Below are positions 1 through 6,214 of a stretch of 7,771 nt of DNA, one piece after another; the stretch's first letter is position 1, and every line of letters starts with the position of its first letter. Under the pieces are notes generated by a model. That model ran no database searches. It was not told the DNA's origin and saw only the letters and a list, made by a program, of their open reading frames with translations. The stretch is from contig NIVA01000070.1 in the NCBI GenBank assembly GCA_002254335.1, positions 1 to 7,771 of the forward strand, given 5' to 3'. Source of the DNA: Bacteroidetes bacterium 4572_114 (lineage in GTDB: Bacteria; Bacteroidota; Bacteroidia; Bacteroidales; 4484-276). A program made the translations under genes and the position numbers.

Positions 1-1117
1 TGCCAAGCCAAATATGCTTTTCATCTCTCATGTAGTATATGTCGAAATTGTATCCACTTCCATCCATCCAAATAAAATCAATATACTCAAAATTGAATTT
101 TTTGTACGCAATTGATGGGTTACTTATCTGGAGGCCACTAACTGTTTCCATGATTTCATTCCATTGCCAGGAAACCCCATAAGAAAAACCGTGGAATATC
201 CATCCACCTTCCACGAACAAGTAACTATATCCAATTGGAGGGGCAATATCATCTACACAAACATACTCTACCAAACCAAATGTTTCCAGTTGATTTGGGT
301 CTGATACGGCCAGGTCGAAGCATTCAATTTCTACCAATTGAGTATCCGGGTCGATGTAGAGAAACCTTGCACAATTGAAATCTGTTGAATATTCCCAAAA
401 TGAATTAAAAGTTATACAGGGTTGTTGGCCAATTGCAGTGTACAAGGTATCAAAGTTCTCCATTAAATTTTCTGTAAAATAAAATTGAAGTGAGTCTTGA
501 TTGTATTGGATCGCGAAGTAAAGATAGTTGTTAAAATATTGCAAATGGTTGGCAATGGCAATATCGTTTATCTCCGATTTGGTAACGATGCTTTTACTCT
601 CGATGAGTGAGTCGCCATTAACTCTCGTATAAATGAGTGATTCGGTAAAATCTTCGTTGGTTTGTTTATAAAACACATTTAAATTGCCAGATTCATCCAT
701 ATCGGCAACGGGCAATTTGCATTTAAATGATGTATCACTAACAACAAAGGAATCAGTCCAGTTTATAAAGTTGTCCGTACTCATGTGCCTGATCTTAGTG
801 ATAGGATCATTTGATTCATAAAGCAAGTGGATTATATTTTCATTGCTAATCGATAAAGTAGGGTTGTGTCCGTTGATTATCTCAAATGGATTATTCCATT
901 GCCCGTTGTTCTTGTCGTACATAACCCCTTTAATTAGGTTTTGCTGGTTAAACCAGTCAACAAAAACAACAAAGATGTTCCCGCTCGAACTTCTTACGAT
1001 TTTTCTTTGATTATGATTTGCCGTTGCTCCAGGATGGTTACTGGTTGCAATTAAAGTTTGGGCGGTAACGCCAACTGTTAACAATGTAATTACGGTGATT
1101 AATAAATATTTTTTCAT
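1..1117 (-). CDS. Secreted protein of unknown function, possibly beta-propeller-like (3' end outside window)
   Basis: The reading frame is open from the ATG at 1117 to the left edge, giving 372 residues with no stop, so the C-terminus is missing. Residues 1-20 form a clear signal peptide: MKK, then a hydrophobic core, ending in VTAQ. This leader style is common in Bacteroidetes. The mature part is rich in Asn, Asp, aromatic residues and short beta-strand-like stretches. Segments such as GNIFVVFVD (46-54), NPTLSISNENIIHLLYES (85-102) and GNLNVFYKQ (144-152) recur at roughly regular intervals, as in the blades of BNR/sialidase-like propellers, but I see no canonical Asp-box (SxDxGxxW). The missing end may carry a type IX secretion sorting domain; that is inference. 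It starts 25 bp after the ssnA stop and probably shares its transcript. I assign no enzymatic function. The ORF is certain, the propeller idea weak. Confidence 0.75.
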   Translation of the reverse strand, partial: MKKYLLITVITLLTVGVTAQTLIATSNHPGATANHNQRKIVRSSSGNIFVVFVDWFNQQNLIKGVMYDKNNGQWNNPFEIINGHNPTLSISNENIIHLLYESNDPITKIRHMSTDNFINWTDSFVVSDTSFKCKLPVADMDESGNLNVFYKQTNEDFTESLIYTRVNGDSLIESKSIVTKSEINDIAIANHLQYFNNYLYFAIQYNQDSLQFYFTENLMENFDTLYTAIGQQPCITFNSFWEYSTDFNCARFLYIDPDTQLVEIECFDLAVSDPNQLETFGLVEYVCVDDIAPPIGYSYLFVEGGWIFHGFSYGVSWQWNEIMETVSGLQISNPSIAYKKFNFEYIDFIWMDGSGYNFDIYYMRDEKHIWLG

Positions 1118-1142
1118 GGCTTATAGATTTAAATTGTTGTTA

Positions 1143-2414
1143 TTATTTCTTCATATCCATCCAAAGCTTTTTGGCCATTTCACGGGCATATAATAAAATA
1201 TCATCTTCATTCATGCCGGTCAATTTATGATCGCGAACAACAACTTCGCCTTTGGAAATAACATGTTGAACATGATTGGAGTTGATCCCATAGATGAAAT
1301 GGCCAAAAAAGTTTTCCTTGTTGAGGTCGGTAGGAGGGTCGTAATCAAGTACAACAAGATTGTTCCCACCATCGCCTTTATATTTATTGCTTTCTAAATA
1401 GTAATGGATATTCCTGAAACGGCGGTAGATTTCTGCGGGGGAGATATTTTCATATTCTTTTCCGGAAAACCAGGCGTACTGTGCGCTTCTAATCATATCG
1501 CTGTGCATGCCATCGGTTCCCAACATGATGTTGTTTCCTAACCCTTTGGCATTGAAGTGCCCAACGCCGTTGTTGAGGTTGCTCTCGGTGTTTTGGGCTA
1601 CCCATGCCGCCGATTTTCTGATGATATTTTTTTCAGCATCGTCTAAGTGCAGGCAGTGGGCGAGGATTGATTTTGGATTGTTGACAAGGTTAAAATTATC
1701 CAACCGTTCAACAACCCTTTGTTTGTAATTTGTTTTGCAATGATTTTGGTCGTAATTATCTTCGGCAACATGGATATGTATGCCGGTTTTGTATTTTTGG
1801 ATAAGCTGGGCGGCACGTTTAAGTGTGTGGTCGCTCACGGTAAATGAAGCATGCAACCCTGCCAAACCTTGTGCAGTTTTTAAATAATGCCCTGTTTCCG
1901 CAAACCCCTCCAGGCTGGTTTGCATCCCGTCCCTGTCAGAAACTTCGTAACAGAGTAGATGCGACAAGCCAACAAATTCAAATGCACCTGCAATGGTTTC
2001 CAGCGAACCGTCGATAGTGTTTGGCGACGAGTGGTGGTCGATAACAAATGTAACCCCCGATTTGAGGCTTTCGGCGGCTGTAAACAATGCGCTGGCCTCA
2101 ATAATATCGATGTCAAGGTTTTTGTCCAGGTTCCACCAGATATATTTAAGTATCTCGTAAAAATTTTCAGGTGTTGATTGGGGTGGGGGCATGCCCCGCG
2201 CCAAAGCCGAGTAGCTGTGGTGGTGTGCATTGCCAAATGATTTGGTAACATATTTTCCCTCACAGTCGATTACCTGATCGGCATGGGTTTTCAGAGGGAT
2301 TGAATCCACAAAATAAAGTTTTCCTTTTTCACCGGGTTCCACATGGATATGTGATTTTTTAAAATCCAGGGTTTCCCAGTCGATAAATGTCGCGTTTTTT
2401 AAATAGAGGCCCAT
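1143..2414 (-). CDS. ssnA: SsnA-like aminohydrolase (amidohydrolase superfamily, metal-dependent)
   Basis: A 423-residue amidohydrolase-superfamily protein, close in length to E. coli SsnA (about 440). Metal-ligand motifs appear in order: the HxH motif in NAHHHS (H64, H66), H215 and E218 in GIHIHVAED, H253 in LAHCLH, and D301 in LGTDG. The SNLNNGVG stretch (278-285) matches the SNxNNxVG signature of SsnA/chlorohydrolase relatives. The C-terminal LDYDPPTDLNKENFFGH (356-372) closely resembles the SsnA tail. The family hydrolyses C-N bonds, usually deaminating a heterocyclic ring such as guanine. SsnA itself has no firmly settled substrate, but it recurs in purine-catabolic and selenium-dependent hydroxylase clusters. 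The linker before the last beta region (about 333-352) lacks the usual LGxLxPGxxADL element, so the protein is slightly divergent there. It lies 36 bp downstream of the HhH gene and is probably co-transcribed. It is likely cytoplasmic, with no signal peptide. The subgroup call is good; the substrate is unknown. A generic guanine deaminase or chlorohydrolase is the alternative. Confidence 0.82.
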   Translation of the reverse strand: MGLYLKNATFIDWETLDFKKSHIHVEPGEKGKLYFVDSIPLKTHADQVIDCEGKYVTKSFGNAHHHSYSALARGMPPPQSTPENFYEILKYIWWNLDKNLDIDIIEASALFTAAESLKSGVTFVIDHHSSPNTIDGSLETIAGAFEFVGLSHLLCYEVSDRDGMQTSLEGFAETGHYLKTAQGLAGLHASFTVSDHTLKRAAQLIQKYKTGIHIHVAEDNYDQNHCKTNYKQRVVERLDNFNLVNNPKSILAHCLHLDDAEKNIIRKSAAWVAQNTESNLNNGVGHFNAKGLGNNIMLGTDGMHSDMIRSAQYAWFSGKEYENISPAEIYRRFRNIHYYLESNKYKGDGGNNLVVLDYDPPTDLNKENFFGHFIYGINSNHVQHVISKGEVVVRDHKLTGMNEDDILLYAREMAKKLWMDMKK

Positions 2415-2420
2415 TACAAA

Positions 2421-2442
2421 AGTTTTAAGGGTTGTTAAAACT
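2421..2442. repeat. Perfect 8-bp inverted repeat in the spacer before ssnA
   Basis: AGTTTTAA (2421-2428) and TTAAAACT (2435-2442) are perfect inverted arms around a 6-nt loop, GGGTTG. The repeat lies wholly within the 36-bp gap between the HhH gene stop and the ssnA start. On the minus strand it is followed by TTTTG and then the ssnA ATG a few bases later. It could form a weak AU-rich hairpin in the mRNA, affecting translation of ssnA or partial termination. In AT-rich spacer DNA it could also be chance. Confidence 0.4.
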
Positions 2443-2450
2443 CCCCAAAA

Positions 2451-3458
2451 TTAATAAAAATGTGTTTCAATTATCGGTTGCCAGAGATTTCTGTACTTGT
2501 CATCACGAAAACCTTTACAGTCTTTTTGAAAAATACAATAATTATGAGATTTAATATCAACGATTTGTGTAAATGTACAGGGGTTTTTATCGCAAATACC
2601 ATCCTTACATAAAGTTGTTTCGTTACAGCAACTTCTTCCAAGCGACCAGAAAAAATCGTTCATTTTTGTTATTGGATGCCCCGAAACCAGGGCTATAATT
2701 TTAAAGGCCTCAATGCAGGCTGTCCTTATATCTTCATCCGATTCAACAGGTTTTCTTTTTATCAAATGCCCGTGGAGTTCCGGGTCGATAATTTCTACGC
2801 AACCCATCCGCATCAAAACCCTTTGCATGTGGTAATCCATTATAGGGATGAAATTTTTATGGTCCTGAATTTTTATCAAACCGCCCTCTTCCAGTAATTT
2901 GATGAGGAAGGTGGATTTTTTTTGCAATGGATCGGAAAAAGCTTCCATGCCCCTCAATGTTTCATACAATCCTTTTCCGTTATTATAAAGCTTTTGCCCA
3001 CAGATTTCTATTAGTTCAGTTATCTTTCCATTGTAATTTTTTGATATAAAACCTGATGCCCCGATCATTAGTGCCGACCGTTCATCCAATCTGTCAAGTG
3101 TGCAGTTTTCTGGTTTTTGATCAGTAGAAAAGTGAGGTCTGAGAAGTGCTGAAAGTTTGTTTACCGACAAATTAATTAGAAATGCCGGGTTGATCAACTC
3201 TTTGTGGTATTTTGCTATTTCGATGAAAGCGTGTTCCAGGTAGTCCCACCCCCACAGGTTTAAACCGGGATGGTGCAATGTATGGGTCTGATGGCAAATG
3301 GCAACAGCAAAGAAATGCATCCTGAGCTTGGTTTCAACATCGAGTGTAATTGATAAGAATTCCCTATTGTAAAAATCATCACGAAGTTTGTGGTTTCCAA
3401 TTGTTTGGCCAATCTTGTGGCACAAGCCCTCGTTTAAGGATACTGGTTTATCTTTCAT
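2451..3458 (-). CDS. HhH-GPD (DNA-glycosylase-like) protein with C-terminal iron-sulfur-type Cys cluster, function unknown
   Basis: 335 residues, no signal peptide or membrane segment. I do not recognise a named family, but the C-terminal half aligns by eye with endonuclease III/MutY. MDYHMQRVLMRMG (207-219) corresponds to VDTHVxRVxxRLG and places D208 at the catalytic Asp. WSLGRSCC (271-278) plus C284, C289 and C294 corresponds to the HGRxxC-x6-C-x2-C-x5-C iron-sulfur loop, with altered spacing (C278-x5-C284-x4-C289-x4-C294). Two further cysteines, C308 and C314, follow. The Gly-rich LPGVGxKTA hairpin that normally precedes the Asp and carries the Schiff-base Lys is not recognisable; the region reads LLEEGGLIKIQDH (188-200). 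If active, the protein should be a monofunctional glycosidase rather than a beta-lyase; it may also be a non-catalytic nucleic-acid binder. The N-terminal half (AICHQTHT 53-60, WGWDYL 69-74) has no motif I can name. It sits between xdh and ssnA with gaps of 42 and 36 bp, which suggests a role linked to purine bases. The fold call is moderate; the function is open. Confidence 0.7.
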   Translation of the reverse strand: MKDKPVSLNEGLCHKIGQTIGNHKLRDDFYNREFLSITLDVETKLRMHFFAVAICHQTHTLHHPGLNLWGWDYLEHAFIEIAKYHKELINPAFLINLSVNKLSALLRPHFSTDQKPENCTLDRLDERSALMIGASGFISKNYNGKITELIEICGQKLYNNGKGLYETLRGMEAFSDPLQKKSTFLIKLLEEGGLIKIQDHKNFIPIMDYHMQRVLMRMGCVEIIDPELHGHLIKRKPVESDEDIRTACIEAFKIIALVSGHPITKMNDFFWSLGRSCCNETTLCKDGICDKNPCTFTQIVDIKSHNYCIFQKDCKGFRDDKYRNLWQPIIETHFY

Positions 3459-3500
3459 AAAAGCCTGTTATTTATGTTTTGTTTTGATATTTTCCCGGCC

Positions 3501-6059
3501 TTACTTTACTGGTTTCAAAGGAAGCGTATATCTGCGTGTTTTATCATATTGATAAAATGCATTGGCAACTGCCGCTGCTGTTGGTACAAGCCCGATTTCC
3601 CCAATGCCTTTTGCGCCGTAAGGGCCAACGGGATCTTTTACCTCGACTGCTTTAACAACCACATCGGGCATTTCATGTGCCCGTAATATCCCACAATCCC
3701 TTAATTTATCTGAAATAAGAAAGCCATTTTTCATGGGTAAATTCTCAGTTAATGCATAGCCAAGGCCCATGTGCACCGCCCCGTGAATTTGCCCCTCGAA
3801 CAGTGTTGGGTTTAGGTTTTTACCAATGTCGTGGGCTGCAACAACTTTACTTATTTTGCCCTCGTTATCAAGAATGACCAATTGTGTGGCATATCCATAG
3901 GCATAGTGTGTTATAACTTTATCGTTTTCAGTACCTGGCTTGGTAGTCCAGTCGCATATGTATTTCCCGAAATATTTTCTTCCTTTTAATTCGTTAAAAG
4001 TTACCTTTTTTAAATCTTTTTTAATTGCCTTGCAGGCATCAATAATTGCATTGCCAACCAAGGCGGTGGCCCTTGATGATGTGGTCATCCCGGTTTTAAG
4101 GTTTTCAGGTGTTTCAACTTTTACATCAACTAAATCCGGGTCAAACCCTGTTTCCTGGCAAAAAACCTGCAACGCCATTGTGTGCACACCCTGGCCCATT
4201 TCCGACCAACCATGGCTAAGGAGCGCCCGGCCATTATTTTGGAATTTAATGCTAACATAGCTGTCGTCGGGCATGCCATTGCCAACCCCGGTGTTTTTCA
4301 TCCCACATCCAAGCCCGGCATATTTTGCTTTATAAAACTCATCTTTTACAGCTATCAGGGTTTCCCTCACCCCAACGCCATCGCCAAGGATTTGTCCTGT
4401 TGCAGTGGCACGCCCTTTTTTTAGGGCATTGTTGTATCGGAATTCCCACCTGTCGAAATTTCCTTTTTCACATAATTCATCAATCAGGGTCTCGATGGCA
4501 AAAGTTACCTGGTTGGCACCGAACCCCCGCATGGCGCCACTTGGGATATTGTTTGTGTAAACTGTTTTCGACACGATGCTAACATTAGGGATGTAATAAG
4601 CCCCGGTAGCATGGCCGGCAACCCTTTCCATAACTTTATTCCCTACCGATGCATAAGCCCCGGTATCCCCTACGGCATCTAAAATCAGGGTTGTTAACTT
4701 CCCCTCTTTGTTGCAGGCCAATTTCATGTTCATTAGGATGGGGTGCCTTTTTGGGTGCATGCGTATGGATTCTTCCCTTGACAAAGTAAGCTTGACCGGT
4801 TTTTTTAGATGCCATGAATACAGTGAAGCATGTCCCTGGACAGTGAGGTCTTCTTTGCCACCAAAACCTCCGCCGGTAGCTACCTGGGTGATTTTTATTT
4901 TTTCTTCTGGTAGGTTGAGCAACGATGCAATTTGCGCCCTGTCAACATAAACGCCCTGTCCCTGGCTGTAGAGCCGCAATCCGTTATCTTCGGGCAGGCA
5001 CACGGCAGATTCCACTTCAAGAAAGCCGTGTTCGATCCGCTGTGTTTCAAAGCGGCCTTCTGCAAAATGATTTGATTTAGTGAATTTAATTTCGGGTTCC
5101 CCCCTGTGGATGACACAATTTTCGAGAAGGTTGGATTGTCCGGGATGAACTTCCTGGCTTCCGGGTGCGAGGGCAAGTGTTGGGTGGGTAACAGGTTCCT
5201 TGATTTCGTAATCCACTTTGATTAGTTTTGCTGCTTTGCGTGCGGTTTCCCTGTCGGTGGCAACAACCCCGGCAACAACATCACCAATATAATGTGTTAA
5301 CTTGCCCTTACCTATCATTAAAGGCCAATCCTTGAAAATAAGGCCTGTACCTGGATTTCCAGGAATATCATCTGCCGTAAAAATCCTTATCACACCTTCA
5401 ACCCGGGCTGCTTCGCCGATATGGATATCCTTGATACGTGCCCGTGGGTGATCGCTGAATTTTAATGCCGCATGGAGCATGTCATCCAAAAAAATATCGT
5501 TTACAAAAACCTGTTTCCCTATGGCAAGTTGATAAGCAAGATATTTTGGTTGTCTGGTTCCAATTTTTGCTGTATGGGCAGTAGTTTCAATTGTTTCGCC
5601 TGCCTTCAATTTCTGAAGTGCAAATTCAATAGCATCAACAATTTTTATATAACCCGTGCACCTGCAGAGGTTTTTTTTAATTGCCTTTGCAATTTCATCT
5701 CTTGTTGGGTTTGGGTTTTCGGCAAACAAGGTTTTGGTACGAATGATTAAGCCGGGGCTGCAAAAACCACATTGGACCGCCCCCTTTTCAATAAAAGCTT
5801 TTGCAATTATATCTAATACAGATTTTGGGATACCTTCTGTTGTAATTATCTCCCTGCCCCCAAGTGCTTTCATCCTTGTAACGCACGAAAGCCGTGGCTT
5901 GCCGTCAATTTCTACCATACAGGCCCCGCAGGAGGCCTGGCCCGAACAGCCGTCCTTAACCGAAGTAATTCTTTTATCGTCCCTCAAAAAATTGAGTAGC
6001 GATTGATTTGGGTCACTATTATAGTTAACAATCGTGCCGTTTAGTTTAAATTTAATCAT
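3501..6059 (-). CDS. xdh: Xanthine dehydrogenase-type molybdenum hydroxylase, [2Fe-2S] domain fused to Mo subunit (selenium-dependent XDH / XdhD-like)
   Basis: 852 residues. The N-terminus is a ferredoxin-like [2Fe-2S] domain (C38, C44, C47, C59), then a helical [2Fe-2S] domain (C97, C100, C132, C134; CxxC-x31-CxC). From about 170 onward lie the aldehyde oxidase/xanthine dehydrogenase Mo domains. Catalytic landmarks are GGGFGGKE (396-403), MRGFG (510-514), EMGQG (620-624, molybdopterin-binding) and GIGEIG with the base E821. By motif spacing, Q368, F399, E403, R511 and E821 match bovine xanthine oxidase Q767, F798, E802, R880 and E1261. Retention of both the purine-binding Glu and Arg favours a purine over an aldehyde substrate. 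The fused two-part layout and length match the selenium-dependent XDH/XdhD group, which has no FAD domain in the chain. The enzyme would hydroxylate hypoxanthine, xanthine or a similar base in the cytoplasm and pass electrons through the clusters to an unseen partner. The start is right for the ferredoxin fold. It leads the putative operon. Selenium use is a family inference, since the labile Se is not encoded in the protein. Confidence 0.9.
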   Translation of the reverse strand: MIKFKLNGTIVNYNSDPNQSLLNFLRDDKRITSVKDGCSGQASCGACMVEIDGKPRLSCVTRMKALGGREIITTEGIPKSVLDIIAKAFIEKGAVQCGFCSPGLIIRTKTLFAENPNPTRDEIAKAIKKNLCRCTGYIKIVDAIEFALQKLKAGETIETTAHTAKIGTRQPKYLAYQLAIGKQVFVNDIFLDDMLHAALKFSDHPRARIKDIHIGEAARVEGVIRIFTADDIPGNPGTGLIFKDWPLMIGKGKLTHYIGDVVAGVVATDRETARKAAKLIKVDYEIKEPVTHPTLALAPGSQEVHPGQSNLLENCVIHRGEPEIKFTKSNHFAEGRFETQRIEHGFLEVESAVCLPEDNGLRLYSQGQGVYVDRAQIASLLNLPEEKIKITQVATGGGFGGKEDLTVQGHASLYSWHLKKPVKLTLSREESIRMHPKRHPILMNMKLACNKEGKLTTLILDAVGDTGAYASVGNKVMERVAGHATGAYYIPNVSIVSKTVYTNNIPSGAMRGFGANQVTFAIETLIDELCEKGNFDRWEFRYNNALKKGRATATGQILGDGVGVRETLIAVKDEFYKAKYAGLGCGMKNTGVGNGMPDDSYVSIKFQNNGRALLSHGWSEMGQGVHTMALQVFCQETGFDPDLVDVKVETPENLKTGMTTSSRATALVGNAIIDACKAIKKDLKKVTFNELKGRKYFGKYICDWTTKPGTENDKVITHYAYGYATQLVILDNEGKISKVVAAHDIGKNLNPTLFEGQIHGAVHMGLGYALTENLPMKNGFLISDKLRDCGILRAHEMPDVVVKAVEVKDPVGPYGAKGIGEIGLVPTAAAVANAFYQYDKTRRYTLPLKPVK

Positions 6060-6214
6060 GGCTTAAAATTAAATAAAAAATATCTGACTTATCAAAATTC
6101 TTCATTATAAATTATATTTTCATCTGACCCTGATGAAGTCTTCATCTCTTTCCCTGGCCAGAGACTGTCTTTGTTTAGTAACTGACGAGGTCCCCATTGT
6201 TAAATAACAAAATC
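6060..6214. other. AT-rich spacer upstream of xdh, probable site of its promoter
   Basis: This 155-bp gap separates the barrel gene stop from the xdh start and is the longest gap between genes in the window, so it is the likely place for the xdh operon promoter. I found no full match on the minus strand to the Bacteroidetes TAnnTTTG element at a sensible distance. GAATTTTG (minus strand, 6100-6093) misses by one base and has no convincing upstream TTG. The segment holds small palindromes (6132-6146, 6154-6161, 6162-6170). A weak AT-rich inverted repeat (TTGTTA 6197-6202 / TAACAA 6205-6210) lies just after the barrel stop, without a strong T-tract. No RNA gene or riboswitch is recognisable. 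Confidence 0.5.
6132..6146. promoter_or_regulatory. Perfect 7-1-7 palindrome upstream of xdh, candidate operator
   Basis: GATGAAG (6132-6138) and CTTCATC (6140-6146) are exact inverted copies around a single T. A 1-nt loop is too tight for an RNA hairpin, so this looks more like a dimeric regulator site. It lies about 73 bp upstream of the xdh start. Next to it are CTGGCCAG (6154-6161) and AGACTGTCT (6162-6170), also palindromic. No regulator gene is in the window, so function as an operator is inference only. Confidence 0.35.

Noticed and set aside
1880..2263. A 127-codon minus-strand frame inside ssnA
   Set aside because: It is out of frame with the aminohydrolase, whose metal-binding motifs span the same bases; its translation shows no known features.
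3940..6006. Several plus-strand open frames of 80-116 codons opposite xdh
   Set aside because: They are antisense to a well-supported enzyme with all motifs intact, and their translations look compositionally random with no recognisable domain.
3501..6059. Selenocysteine in the selenium-dependent XDH
   Set aside because: The frame has no internal TGA, and the selenium of this family is a labile cofactor ligand rather than an encoded residue.
6120..6197. Small minus-strand ORF of 25 codons in the xdh upstream spacer
   Set aside because: It is very short, highly charged, has no visible ribosome-binding signal and overlaps the palindromes. Chance is more likely than a leader peptide.
6197..6210. 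TTGTTA/TAACAA inverted repeat as terminator of the barrel gene
   Set aside because: It is a stem of only 6 bp, almost all A-T, with a 2-nt loop, and no T-run after it on the minus strand (GGGGACC follows).
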